Shown in pieces: positions 8,219-16,993 of a stretch of DNA of 55,705 bases (positions within the stretch are counted from its first letter, which is position 1; the number at the start of each line of letters is the position of its first letter). The position numbers and the translations under genes are program-made. The notes below the pieces were generated by a model that saw nothing but the letters and a program-made list of their open reading frames with translations, was not told the DNA's origin and did not search any database. Source of the stretch: a virus; the IMG/VR virus record IMGVR_UViG_3300042862_000096, positions 1 through 55,705 of that record. One strand, given 5' to 3'.

Positions 8219-8398
8219 CTAGTAGTTGCCCTTATTTCGTGCCGCAGCAATATTCCGTAGTTTCGTGTTTGATGTGTCGAACTTTATCTGCTCATAAACA
8301 TAGCAGTCGGTACAGATTATGATATTTCCCCACTGGGTTCCTGAAAACTTAGGATTGAAGAATCTTTCGCATTTAGGGCAAGTTTTGGCTTTGCTCAT
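8219..8398 (-). CDS. Small zinc-ribbon protein
   Basis: 59 aa starting at ATG 8398, which overlaps the upstream stop (TAATG). It has CPKC at the N-terminus and CTDC about 22 residues later, forming a likely four-cysteine zinc site, followed by a basic helix. Function is unknown; such proteins are often nucleic-acid binding. It is the last gene before the scaffold. Confidence 0.6.
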   Translation of the reverse strand: MSKAKTCPKCERFFNPKFSGTQWGNIIICTDCYVYEQIKFDTSNTKLRNIAAARNKGNY

Positions 8399-8805
8399 TA
8401 CTTTACTGGTCCTCCGACCACCCAAGCACGACATGTTCTTTTTGCGGCACACTTGAAATCAAAAGCCTCGCAGTATCCTAATTGACCTGCTGCGTCTATA
8501 GAGTCAAACTCATCTTGCCTATCGCCCCCAGTCAAGCCGGAAGAGATACAGTTCTTCATTTCGGGTGTCACGATAAATACTGCACAGTTTCCGCATCTTT
8601 GTTTCTTTGCTACTGCGGTAGTAACATTCCACTCTTCAGCCATCTTTTCCCAATATTCGTTGTTGGGTTCGGCAGGATTTAGTGGTCCATACATTGCCGT
8701 ATCAATAGCATTCTTTCGATTCTTGAGATTAAGTTTAATATCCTGTGTTGGTAATGGGCAATCTTCTTCTGCCTTATTAACTGCAAACTCGTTTAGGTTT
8801 AACAT
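8398..8805 (-). CDS. Cysteine-rich capsid-region protein
   Basis: 135 aa from ATG 8805, chosen because it overlaps the upstream stop (TAATG) and follows GAGG. The N-terminal half contains RKNAIDTAMYGPLNP. The C-terminal half has CGNC, then further cysteines ending in GYCEAFDFKC and RTCRAWVVGGP. The spacing resembles a high-potential Fe-S or zinc cluster domain that I have seen in aquatic phage structural modules. The role is unknown; location between a membrane peptide and the scaffold suggests a minor virion protein. Confidence 0.55.
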   Translation of the reverse strand: MLNLNEFAVNKAEEDCPLPTQDIKLNLKNRKNAIDTAMYGPLNPAEPNNEYWEKMAEEWNVTTAVAKKQRCGNCAVFIVTPEMKNCISSGLTGGDRQDEFDSIDAAGQLGYCEAFDFKCAAKRTCRAWVVGGPVK

Positions 8806-8975
8806 TAATCCTCGGTTGAATTGCGTAGTGGAAAAGTCGCTACCCATAAAATCATAGAACCGACAATAGCATAACCTACAACAGTTTTGGCGGAGCCATC
8901 AAGAACTACCCAAGCAACAAACATGCCCAGTAATGTCCAGATTTGATTGGCTATATCAGAAAACCATTTCTTCAT
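8805..8975 (-). CDS. Small membrane protein
   Basis: 56 aa, start ATG 8975, stop overlapping the next start. Two hydrophobic segments are visible (IWTLLGMFVAWVVL and VVGYAIVGSMILWVATF) separated by a short polar turn, so a two-helix membrane hairpin is expected. It is translationally coupled to the secreted protein upstream, hinting that the two act together at the host envelope. Confidence 0.6.
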   Translation of the reverse strand: MKKWFSDIANQIWTLLGMFVAWVVLDGSAKTVVGYAIVGSMILWVATFPLRNSTED

Positions 8976-10420
8976 TACAACCTCCTTCTATAACTAACGC
9001 TACCTGCGAGTGCTGCAGTAGTAGCAGACTGAACTGCTATACCACTTACAATAACTGCGGCAACGATTGTCTGTTCTGACTCAGAGCGTTCTTCGTCAGA
9101 CATATCTGCTCCGATACTGCTTATAGCCAATAGAGCCTGAGCAGGGTCAGAAAAAATAGTACTAAGTAATTCTACTGGACTCTCTAATATAACTAACGCT
9201 GCGGCAACTTCAGCAATTACGATTACTTCATTTCCATTTGAGTCTTGGCGTACTTCAACAGGCGTGGAAGGTGGAAGATCGGCTAAAGTAATTCCTGCTT
9301 CAGCAATAGCCTCAACTGTTACTGCTTCACCTTCAGCAGATTCAATTAAGGCTTCAGCGACTAATTCCCTCTCAGATTCAGTGAAAGTTCCATCTTCGCT
9401 TAATTGCTCTGAAAGGTTATTAACTTCAGTTTGGGTGATTTCTCCGTCTTGAGATAAGGCTTCTAGTATCTCTATAGAGTCTTGAGCCGTAACTACTCCG
9501 CCCATTTCTAGGTTCTCTACTAAAGTTTCTAGTTCTGCAACTGTTATCGGTTCTAGGTTTTCTTCTATTTGGGTGATAGGCTCTTCATTAACGATAGGAG
9601 TATCAAGTGGTTCTTCTGACTGACTTTCTGGCTCTATTTCTGGTATCAGTTGTTCTGGGTTTTCTGGTATGGAAGGTTCAACAACAGGAACAAGTACCTC
9701 AAGTTCTGAAACCAATTCTTCGGGCAACTGTTCTACTGGTGGTTGTATCGTGGTTATTGGCTCTGGGCTTGTATCTATCACAATAATCTGAGGAGGAATA
9801 TATGGAATTACTATCTCTGGTGTTATCACTGGTTGCTCTACTGGAACAACAGGTGGCACTACTACTGGCTCTACTGGTTCGGTAGGTTCAGGTGTCACTG
9901 GGTTTTGGTTTTCTGATGGGTCTTCTGGCTGGGGCTGTGGCTCTTGCGGTGTTGGCTCTACTTCTGGAAGATTGATTAAATTACTACTTAAAGTATAGGT
10001 TCCAATAGGTCTTTGATTGGCAACTATAAAGTCGTAAGAAGTTGCTCGTATAGTGTAAATGTCGGGAGTTAGAGTTCCGCTTAATCTAGAAGCATAATAA
10101 TTGGTTTGGGTATTGTGGTTGCTATCGTCATCTTGTGCAATTACTGTTCCACCCTCAACTGCCACACCACGATATAAACTAATCCATGAATCTACCCATG
10201 CTTCCCTTTCAACTGTTACTGAATTAACTACTTCAGTGCGTGGTCCAGTAGTCGTTTCAATTACATATTCAGTAGGAGTTACTACCTCAACTACTGTATC
10301 TACGAAGGCTATCTCGGGAGTTAAGGTAATAGTAATTTCATCAGCGAATGCTACAACTGGGGTCAGGGTCAGCCAGCCCACTATAAAGGCAACTGAATAG
10401 TATTTGTTGAATCTTAGCAA
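8975..10420 (-). CDS. Secreted, membrane-anchored surface-like protein
   Basis: 481 aa, TTG start behind GGGGTG. Residues 1-26 are a classical signal peptide with cleavage at AFA/DE. Residues about 30-150 form a beta domain resembling bacterial pre-peptidase C-terminal domains (SLYRGVAVEGG, IAQDDDSNHN, TPDIYTIRATSYD). Residues 150-300 are a Pro/Glu/Val-rich stalk, 300-440 acidic helices with EF-hand-like spacing (SQDGEITQTEVNNLSEQ; SEDGTFTESE), and the last about 30 residues are a hydrophobic helix ending in RRRL. This is the architecture of a cell-wall-spanning surface protein, very unusual within a capsid operon. It may modify the host surface or block superinfection; that is inference. Confidence 0.65.
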   Translation of the reverse strand: MLRFNKYYSVAFIVGWLTLTPVVAFADEITITLTPEIAFVDTVVEVVTPTEYVIETTTGPRTEVVNSVTVEREAWVDSWISLYRGVAVEGGTVIAQDDDSNHNTQTNYYASRLSGTLTPDIYTIRATSYDFIVANQRPIGTYTLSSNLINLPEVEPTPQEPQPQPEDPSENQNPVTPEPTEPVEPVVVPPVVPVEQPVITPEIVIPYIPPQIIVIDTSPEPITTIQPPVEQLPEELVSELEVLVPVVEPSIPENPEQLIPEIEPESQSEEPLDTPIVNEEPITQIEENLEPITVAELETLVENLEMGGVVTAQDSIEILEALSQDGEITQTEVNNLSEQLSEDGTFTESERELVAEALIESAEGEAVTVEAIAEAGITLADLPPSTPVEVRQDSNGNEVIVIAEVAAALVILESPVELLSTIFSDPAQALLAISSIGADMSDEERSESEQTIVAAVIVSGIAVQSATTAALAGSVSYRRRL

Positions 10421-10507
10421 GTAAGCACCCCTTGTTAATTAAGGATTTCTTACCTATTATCGCATTATCTGGTTACTAATTACTGCTGTAAAAATTGACT
10501 ACCTTGA

Positions 10508-11020
10508 TTAAATATCTAGTGAACTCTCAATACCAAGTTCTCTAATGGTTTCTGGGATTTCGGTATAAGCATTTTGAATAACCTGATCTACATTCATTCT
10601 ATAAATTTCTAAACCAGAAATTTTATCTAGAGCACTCTCATATTTATTGACCCCAGATTGTATCTTTGCTATTTTTTCCTGTCCTTTAAGTTTTTTAGCA
10701 CTCATAAAATCTTTTGTTGCTCCCTCTACATTTACTCTAGCAGAATTAAGTGCTTTTATTTGTACCGCATTATCGGCACGCTCTCTTAAACCTTCTAATT
10801 CATCTACGAGGCTAATGCTTGCGTCACGCATTTGATTAGATACTTCATTACCAGTTTTATCTATAAACTCATTAGACATCATTGTATTAGGTTTAGAATT
10901 TCCGCCACCTGCACCACTTCCGCCTTTACCACCACCTCTTCTTCCATGTGATAACTGGTTATGGCTTCCGTGTTTAAGAACTTCCTGTCCTAAGCCGTGA
11001 TCATTTAAGAATATGCCCAT
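10508..11020 (-). CDS. Structural-module protein with HNQ linker
   Basis: 170 aa. The N-terminus holds HGSHNQLSHGRRGGG followed by a Gly/Ser linker, the same kind of motif found inside the MuF fusion at 12902-14833 (APGQHNQQNHAGGRR). The remainder is helical and charged with no known domain. The motif marks polymorphic cargo regions in actinophage head proteins, so this could be a head-packaged protein released from a larger ancestral fusion. Confidence 0.5.
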   Translation of the reverse strand: MGIFLNDHGLGQEVLKHGSHNQLSHGRRGGGKGGSGAGGGNSKPNTMMSNEFIDKTGNEVSNQMRDASISLVDELEGLRERADNAVQIKALNSARVNVEGATKDFMSAKKLKGQEKIAKIQSGVNKYESALDKISGLEIYRMNVDQVIQNAYTEIPETIRELGIESSLDI

Positions 11021-11023
11021 TAT

Positions 11024-11146
11024 TTACTCCGCTTTTTCTTTAGGAATCTGTATAACAATACTGGACTCAGATACAGCAACAGAGCAAGAGCACTCGCTCG
11101 AACAACAGGACGACTGCGGTAGGAATCTAAAATCTTTCTCATTCAT
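11024..11146 (-). CDS. Cysteine-rich micro-protein
   Basis: 40 aa from ATG 11146, overlapping the stop of the protease gene by 8 nt. It contains SSCCSSECSCSVAV, four or five closely spaced cysteines, then a short beta strand and a Lys/Glu tail. Could bind metal. No family recognised. Confidence 0.45.
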   Translation of the reverse strand: MNEKDFRFLPQSSCCSSECSCSVAVSESSIVIQIPKEKAE

Positions 11147-12758
11147 CGCTTTTCTTACCTTTGCTTGATAATGGGTGTGCTTCAGGTAGTAAGTCTGTAT
11201 CATACGCGCCTCTTTTGAATCTTCCATTACGCAACGCATGTAAAAATCCATTTACTCTAGCAAAAGCCCATTGTTCTTTACTTTGAACATTTGGACGAAC
11301 GGAAGATGGGTTGGTTTTATATGCCCCTATGCCTCTTCTGTAAACTTGAAGTAATGTTCCAGTAGTAGTTCTTTTGCCTTTAGCATCGCCTACTTCTTCA
11401 TTATGTTCTTTGGCTTTTTCTTCCAATGTGCTTTCAGTTGATTTCTCAATTTCTTTAAGTTTTTTAGGTGGTTTCATAATAGTATCTACATGAACCGCAT
11501 TGACACCGGGATCGCTTTTTTCTGCATCATCAGGTATATCAGTTCCTAATCTTTTTGCTTTACCACCAATAGAATATCCGCTTAGTTTGCCTGACTTAAC
11601 TAATTCCCATGCCCAGTCTTTCCACAATACTCCCATGAAAACTGTGTTGGCAGGATAAGTAAACTCTGTCTTCTTACCATCGGCTTTAGTTGTTGGAATC
11701 TTTAGTTCATAAGGGAAGGTCATCATCTCAACCCATTCACCTGCTACTACATCTCGGTTATGTTGTAAATGAATATTTCTATCGCCTGACTTTACGTAAT
11801 CCCATACAGCATTCTGCAATTCTTCTTCATCTGTCCACTCACTGTGGGCATCTAATTTATTAGGAATATACAGAGGTCCTAGAGTAAATTTCTTATCATC
11901 GGCTTTCATAAATGGTGCTAGATAATCAAAAGACTTATCAACTCTTTCTACTATTGATCTAGCCCAACTCTCAGCAGCATCGCCACCCCATGCGTCCCAA
12001 GCAACTCTTCCTCCAGATGGATAACCCTTTTCGCCTCGGTTAAAACCTTCTGCTTTCTTATCTGGTGTGTGTCTGGCTAAGAAAGAGCGCATACGCTTTA
12101 TTGTTCTTAAACTTACTGGTCTTCTTCCTGCTAATTGTGCTGCTCTTGCTCGACCTACATCAGTAAATCCCCCACCAGCCTTACCTTCACGAATCCAATT
12201 AAGTGCTCTCTTAGCATTTGTGGCAACTGAAGCAGGTGGAGTAAATGTATCTGACTCTGCAACCTTATCTACATTTTCTTTACTTGGATTAACAAGTATT
12301 TCTAATCCGTCTCCCCATAAACCAAAAGCAATTTTGAAATAATCTATATCGCCATCTTCCCATTTAACGATAATATCTTCAACTAATTCTTCTTCTCCGC
12401 TAAACAATTCCTCTAGTTCAGCACCATCTAAAGTAATCTCAGGATCAATAATTACTTCTTTCTCAAAGAACTCTTCACTGCTTAAGTCGTAGCCTCTTTT
12501 AGATAGTTCGGTAGTTATGTAATGATGAGAAGCCAGCATAGTAGCGTTCATTTCACTCTTGCTTAATTTCCCATGAAACGCTAATAGTGATTCAGTTGTT
12601 GCTTTCTGGATTACATCTGGGACATTGGCGTATAAAGCCCGAACATGTTTCGCTGCGTCTACCTTTGTGACATGGCAAGCGACTAACTCACCTGTGTCTG
12701 ATTTGACTACGGCAAATCCCGGACAACCTTTTACATTACTGGCTACTTTATACGGCAT
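11139..12758 (-). CDS. XkdF-like prohead protease / minor head polyprotein
   Basis: 539 aa, three regions. Residues 1-40 carry KGCPGFAVVKSDTGELVACH, an actinophage N-terminal module. Residues 170-270 hold the Arg-rich helical module (NAKRALNWIREGKAGGGFTD, and RAAQLAGRRPVSLRTIKRM). Residues 285-410 are XkdF-like, the putative serine protease domain of phage prohead proteins (FTLGPLYIPNKLD; DVVAGEWVEMMTFPYELKIP). The C-terminus has the SVRPNVQSKEQWAFARVNGF module and ends in basic residues. It likely processes head proteins during maturation. Catalytic residues could not be assigned with confidence. Confidence 0.65.
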   Translation of the reverse strand: MPYKVASNVKGCPGFAVVKSDTGELVACHVTKVDAAKHVRALYANVPDVIQKATTESLLAFHGKLSKSEMNATMLASHHYITTELSKRGYDLSSEEFFEKEVIIDPEITLDGAELEELFSGEEELVEDIIVKWEDGDIDYFKIAFGLWGDGLEILVNPSKENVDKVAESDTFTPPASVATNAKRALNWIREGKAGGGFTDVGRARAAQLAGRRPVSLRTIKRMRSFLARHTPDKKAEGFNRGEKGYPSGGRVAWDAWGGDAAESWARSIVERVDKSFDYLAPFMKADDKKFTLGPLYIPNKLDAHSEWTDEEELQNAVWDYVKSGDRNIHLQHNRDVVAGEWVEMMTFPYELKIPTTKADGKKTEFTYPANTVFMGVLWKDWAWELVKSGKLSGYSIGGKAKRLGTDIPDDAEKSDPGVNAVHVDTIMKPPKKLKEIEKSTESTLEEKAKEHNEEVGDAKGKRTTTGTLLQVYRRGIGAYKTNPSSVRPNVQSKEQWAFARVNGFLHALRNGRFKRGAYDTDLLPEAHPLSSKGKKSDE

Positions 12759-12767
12759 GGCTCTATT

Positions 12768-12902
12768 CTATCTGCTCTTGTCTTCGGCTTCGGTCTCGAC
12801 TTGATTTGATTCTTGTATTTCTTCTATTGTTTTAGCGACCTGTATTTTACCCTGCCCACGGATAATCTTGCCATCTTCGGGTTGTGCTATGAATCGTGAC
12901 AT
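12768..12902 (-). CDS. Short conserved-context peptide
   Basis: 44 aa (45 if the ATG at 12905 is used), starting at the overlapping ATGATG with the MuF stop. N-terminal SRFIAQPEDGKIIRGQGKIQ is beta-rich; the C-terminal half is acidic and helical. Packed between two head genes, so probably expressed. No function recognised. Confidence 0.45.
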   Translation of the reverse strand: MSRFIAQPEDGKIIRGQGKIQVAKTIEEIQESNQVETEAEDKSR

Positions 12903-14833
12903 CATTTATCCATTCTCTGAAAAACTGCTACTGGTTTACCTTCTGTATCCGTAGTCGTGCTTATTCCTAAGAATAGTAGTGGAGTTTCACGAGGAAGTAA
13001 GACTTCTTTTTCTTTACCCCAAAACTCATCTCGCCCACTTCTCCCCCTGCTTGTTAAGAGTAAATCAACAGCAAGCCCTTTACCTGTTTTGCTTGGACTT
13101 GGAAGAATTACAGTTACAGTATCATCAGTAGGTGATAAGTTGCCTAATTGTTTTCTAGCAGACTTATTTGTTACAACATTTTTCCTTGTTGTACTTAAGA
13201 ATCCTTTGTCTATAAAAGTATCTCCGGGTTTCAAATCTGTGATAAGCCTATCGGAAGCAACTCTATAAAGAGTTTTATCACCGAAAGCATCTGGACTTTC
13301 TTCAATAGTTCTATCCAAAACACTTATCTTATTTTGCATGAAGTCATCGCTTTTTTGGCTACCTCTTGCCACAGCATTAATGCCCTGATAGCCAGCAGTT
13401 GCATAATCTTCAACTTGGAATTCTGAATTATCATTTTCCTCATTTTTTACAGAATATTTATTATCGTAAGCGACTGTTATTTTTTTCGTATCTTCTAAAC
13501 TTACATCATCTTTATCCCAAGAGCCATTCTGAAAAGAAGCCAAAGCACTGGCTGAAGCCTCGTATGACCCACTACCACTCCTTCTGCCTCCTGCGTGATT
13601 TTGCTGATTGTGTTGTCCAGGAGCATGCTTAGCAAATAACCAAGAGTTATCTGACTTCCTAAGTTTAGTTCCTAATCTAGCAAGTTTTCCATTACATGAA
13701 CGGCATAAGACTCTTAGGTTCTTCCTGTCATATTTAGCACCACCATCTTTTAATCTTTTCTTATGATCTACTGTTAGGTCTGATTTACTTCCACAACGCT
13801 GGCACTTGCCTATTCTATCTTTCATTTCATTGGCTATTTTGCGCCACTTGTAATCATAGTTTCGCCAAGTTTTTTCTCCGTCAGCAAATCTATAATATCT
13901 TTTCTCAACACTATTATCAAAGGTTGGCTCTGCTGGAACAATAACTGCGGTACATCTACAATTTGGGTGATTGGGTGGCATGACATCGCCAGTAGAAAAA
14001 ACACCTTCCCAATCTACTGTTACATTATTCAATGGTGCGCAAACTGGACATGTTCTTTCATCTGCTGCTGTTTTCCACCTCTTCTGGCTTCCTGCTGGAA
14101 GTAATCCTAATTGATCTGCTTCCGCCCAAGAAAGCATGCGACCAGCATTAGCAGCAGCAATAGTTTCTGTTCTGGCAATACGAGTAGCCCTCTGGATAAG
14201 TAATCTTTCACGATATTCTTTGCTAAGTTTAGTTACTATTTTTACTGCCTTCTCGTATGTTTCACCTTGCTCAATTAACTTAAGTAAGTTCTTTTCATAA
14301 AAGTTACCCAGTGCTTTTGCTTGTCTGGAATCTAAGCCAACTATTTGAGTAATATTATTTATTACTTCTTCTCTATTTATTTGTGTACTTAAACTTCTAG
14401 CAATAGTTTCAGCAACGGCTTTCTGAGTTTCTTGAGTAATTCCTAATATTCTTGCTCCTGCTCTCTGCTGTGCCCATGCTATTGCTCTTGGGTCTTGGGC
14501 AGTAAAAGAACTATCAAATCTAATATTCTTAGGCAAAGCAGCAGCACTTATATTTGCGGAAGCAGCAAGTTGTTGCGCTAACTTAGGAACTGTGCCATCT
14601 AGCGAAGAAACAAAGTCTCCCCACTCAAAAGCAACTGCACCAGCATTTGGACTTCTCGATTCTATTGCTCGCCTAACTGCTCTAATAACTTTTTCGTTAT
14701 CTAAATCTTTAGGCATAGAGGATAAAGCCTTAGAGTAAATATCAAAGATTTCTTGTTCGAACTTATTTAATTTTGCGGTTGGGCTACGAAGAACTGGGTC
14801 GTTTCTTTTTCTAGCCTTTATGACTAAAGGCAT
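12902..14833 (-). CDS. MuF head protein fused to HNH nuclease and ADP-ribosyltransferase domains
   Basis: 643 aa. Residues about 120-300 are a MuF/SPP1-gp7-type head morphogenesis domain (RIARTETIAAANAGRM, then CPVC and NHPNCRC). Residues 344-383 form an HNH unit: CQRC, TVDHKK, KNLRVLCRSC. Residues 402-418 are the KHAPGQHNQQNHAGGRR linker. Residues 515-640 form an ADP-ribosyltransferase fold with the R-S-E signature: R524 in LYRVAS, STT at 547-549 in GFLSTTRK, and E608-x-E610 in KEKEVLLPR. MuF proteins are packaged in heads in several phages, so the two C-terminal enzymes could be injected with DNA and act on host targets. The triad is complete, so activity is likely. Confidence 0.8.
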   Translation of the reverse strand: MPLVIKARKRNDPVLRSPTAKLNKFEQEIFDIYSKALSSMPKDLDNEKVIRAVRRAIESRSPNAGAVAFEWGDFVSSLDGTVPKLAQQLAASANISAAALPKNIRFDSSFTAQDPRAIAWAQQRAGARILGITQETQKAVAETIARSLSTQINREEVINNITQIVGLDSRQAKALGNFYEKNLLKLIEQGETYEKAVKIVTKLSKEYRERLLIQRATRIARTETIAAANAGRMLSWAEADQLGLLPAGSQKRWKTAADERTCPVCAPLNNVTVDWEGVFSTGDVMPPNHPNCRCTAVIVPAEPTFDNSVEKRYYRFADGEKTWRNYDYKWRKIANEMKDRIGKCQRCGSKSDLTVDHKKRLKDGGAKYDRKNLRVLCRSCNGKLARLGTKLRKSDNSWLFAKHAPGQHNQQNHAGGRRSGSGSYEASASALASFQNGSWDKDDVSLEDTKKITVAYDNKYSVKNEENDNSEFQVEDYATAGYQGINAVARGSQKSDDFMQNKISVLDRTIEESPDAFGDKTLYRVASDRLITDLKPGDTFIDKGFLSTTRKNVVTNKSARKQLGNLSPTDDTVTVILPSPSKTGKGLAVDLLLTSRGRSGRDEFWGKEKEVLLPRETPLLFLGISTTTDTEGKPVAVFQRMDK

Positions 14834-14834
14834 T

Positions 14835-16214
14835 TTATTCTGTTTCGTCCTCGGTTGGCTCTTCCGTTTCTAGTGCCTCTTCTTCAGTTCCTCTATCTGC
14901 TTCAGGTTCTTCAATTTCTTCTTCGCCAAAGTTTAGGTCGTTATCTTTACGATTAGCAACCGGCAAACCTGCTAGTCCTCTTAAGTATTCTTCCATATCC
15001 TCATCAGGTGTTATTACTCCAGCAGTTGTAAGTTTGGCTACGAAATCAGATATTTCAGCAAGGTCTACGTGGCTTACGCTTGAATAAGTTAATTCAGGAA
15101 CAGTTCCAATTTTCATACCATTCATCTTAAGTAAGCGAGGTATGGCGTGATAGTTAATTACCTCTGCAATAGATTTACATATTGCTTCAACAGCCATTGT
15201 CCATAAATCTATTTTGCTATTACCTAATGAGAAAGAACCTACTCGGTCATGTCCAAGAAGAATAAAGTCTGATAATACAGACATAGCAATTCTTTGATCA
15301 TATCTAGAGATAACTTTATCTGTATCAAATTGTCTTGAGCCACCAGAGTTTAATAACTCTAGCGAGAACATCTTGTTTCCTCTATCATCAAATACTAATG
15401 GGAAAACAATACCTTCTTGTTCGTTTCGTTTTACATTTTGAACAATGCTAACAATGCTATCTCTTACTGCTTGTTGGTCTACGGAAGCAGTAGATGATAA
15501 GTATTCAGGAGGCATATACGCAATTGGTAATCCTGCTAAATCTCTTTCAATACCTATCGCTTCCATTTCCTCAATGCGTCTTTTGAAATACCATGGGCGA
15601 TAAGCAGTTCTTAATAATGATTTACCTTCTGGGTTATTCTTGGCACTACTAGTTCTAAATAGCAAACCTTTATCAATAGGAATTCTATGAAGACCAGCAC
15701 CGTATGGATCTACTTGTTCAAATCCTTGGATACCACCATCTTCGTCAAACATCCAGTTGTTATGAGTTTCTTGTGCACGGATTGGCCATTTACGCCAACC
15801 AATCTTTCCGTCACTAAATGCGGAACGACGAGCAGGGTCTTCGTTTCCAGCACCATCTCTAATCTTATAAACTATTTCATGGAAGGCGTAGCCATAAACA
15901 AGCATAGATAAAATCTGAGAAAGAGTGCTGTCCCAACTATCACTCATGTCATACAAGCACTGCTCAATAAACTCTGCTGTTTCTCTATCTTCTTCTTTCT
16001 CGCTTGCTGGTTTAACAGTCCACTCAAGTCTTAAGATAATTTTTTCTATTGCGTAAAGAATAGAGCCAATAACAGGATCGTTCTCAGACATCTCACGATA
16101 AACTTTTGCGCCACGACGACCACGAAGAGATACTAAAAACTCTTCGTAAACAGTTCCGCCAGTTCTGCGTAAACCTGTGCTACCTATTTCGGTTAAGTCT
16201 GGTCTTCTTGGCAT
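14835..16214 (-). CDS. Portal protein (DUF935-like)
   Basis: About 459 aa from ATG 16214 (AGGTGA upstream); a GTG at 16226 overlapping the preceding stop is an alternative. It has ENDPVIGSILYAIEKIILRL and LEWTVKPASEKEEDRETAEF near the N-terminus. It then has DSTLSQILSMLVYGYAFHEIVYK and the segment GIQGFEQVDPYGAGLHRIPI, and ends in an acidic Glu/Thr tail. These are features of Mu gp29/DUF935-type portals. Gene order portal, MuF, protease fits. It forms the dodecameric DNA gate of the head. Confidence 0.82.
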   Translation of the reverse strand: MPRRPDLTEIGSTGLRRTGGTVYEEFLVSLRGRRGAKVYREMSENDPVIGSILYAIEKIILRLEWTVKPASEKEEDRETAEFIEQCLYDMSDSWDSTLSQILSMLVYGYAFHEIVYKIRDGAGNEDPARRSAFSDGKIGWRKWPIRAQETHNNWMFDEDGGIQGFEQVDPYGAGLHRIPIDKGLLFRTSSAKNNPEGKSLLRTAYRPWYFKRRIEEMEAIGIERDLAGLPIAYMPPEYLSSTASVDQQAVRDSIVSIVQNVKRNEQEGIVFPLVFDDRGNKMFSLELLNSGGSRQFDTDKVISRYDQRIAMSVLSDFILLGHDRVGSFSLGNSKIDLWTMAVEAICKSIAEVINYHAIPRLLKMNGMKIGTVPELTYSSVSHVDLAEISDFVAKLTTAGVITPDEDMEEYLRGLAGLPVANRKDNDLNFGEEEIEEPEADRGTEEEALETEEPTEDETE

Positions 16215-16222
16215 CTTATTTT

Positions 16223-16414
16223 TCACCTATCCGTATCATCAGTAATATCATCAAAGTCATCTTCCCTTATTATCATCTTACTCGTTAAATATAGTGCTTG
16301 GTTCTCAGTGAACCCAGCCCTCATCAAAGAATTAAACATTTCATGTAATGCAGTAGCCAGTTGTGCTAATGGACTGAAAGACCCATCACCGAAGTTCATA
16401 TTAAACTCAGACAT
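16223..16414 (-). CDS. Small protein between WhiB and portal
   Basis: 63 aa from ATG 16414 (GAGGTG upstream), overlapping the WhiB stop by 8 nt. It has a helical core, LAQLATALHEMFNSLMRAGF followed by TENQALYLTSKMI, and an acidic tail. Similar short helical proteins with an FTExQAL segment occur before portal genes in actinophages. Function unknown. Confidence 0.55.
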   Translation of the reverse strand: MSEFNMNFGDGSFSPLAQLATALHEMFNSLMRAGFTENQALYLTSKMIIREDDFDDITDDTDR

Positions 16415-16742
16415 CAACCACCTCACTTACTGATTCATTATACCTGCCTACCGCTACTTTACCCCTCAGCGAAGGCGCAAACAAAGTATCAAGATATAGT
16501 GGCTCAGGTTTTATTTTAAGTTTCTTGCGTATATGACTTCTTTCTCTTTCTGTCTTTCCGCCCCATATACCAACAACATCATTCTTTAATGCGTAATCTA
16601 AGCAAGGTTTCAACCATGGGCAAGTTAGACAAAGTGTTTTGGCTAATCTTCCTGTTTGTCTATCTGCTGTTGGAAACCAAAGGTCTGGTTCTGTCTGGGC
16701 GCAAATTTGAGAGCCATCAAAGTCTGGATATTCGTTCGCCAA
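16407..16742 (-). CDS. WhiB-like Fe-S transcription regulator
   Basis: 111 aa. The four WhiB cysteines are present (C14, C38, C41, C47; C-x2-C-x5-C in LCLTCPWLKPC), followed by the tryptophan-glycine turn GIWGGKTERERSHIRKK that defines the family. Such proteins bind a 4Fe-4S cluster and partner with the principal sigma factor, almost exclusively in Actinobacteria and their phages. This is the best host indicator in the window. It could redirect host transcription or repress host whiB genes. It is co-transcribed with head genes, so it may be a late regulator. Confidence 0.88.
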   Translation of the reverse strand: MANEYPDFDGSQICAQTEPDLWFPTADRQTGRLAKTLCLTCPWLKPCLDYALKNDVVGIWGGKTERERSHIRKKLKIKPEPLYLDTLFAPSLRGKVAVGRYNESVSEVVDV

Positions 16743-16745
16743 GAT

Positions 16746-16934
16746 TTATACCAATTCTGGTTGCTTAGTCTTCATCGCTTCTAATTCACGACTATAAGAT
16801 TCAAGAGCAATAGCAAGAGTCGCTGAGGCAACTAGGTCTGATATCTGCTTCAGTTCTTCATTTGAGTAAATAAGCATTCTGTCTCGAGTGCGAAGCAGTG
16901 TTCGCTCGAGTTCTTTAATGATTACTCTCTCCAT
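16746..16934 (-). CDS. Small helical protein upstream of WhiB
   Basis: 62 aa, mostly helical with RMLIYSNEELKQISDLVASA and a charged C-terminal half. No domain recognised. First gene of the WhiB-portal-head transcription unit; divergent from the nuclease gene starting at 16994, so a promoter should lie in the 59-nt gap 16935-16993, although no clear consensus is visible. Confidence 0.5.
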   Translation of the reverse strand: MERVIIKELERTLLRTRDRMLIYSNEELKQISDLVASATLAIALESYSRELEAMKTKQPELV

Positions 16935-16993
16935 ATCTAATAGTGTAGGGCATAAATTACTGATACGCTGACTACCTTAGAGAAGGAGAACAA

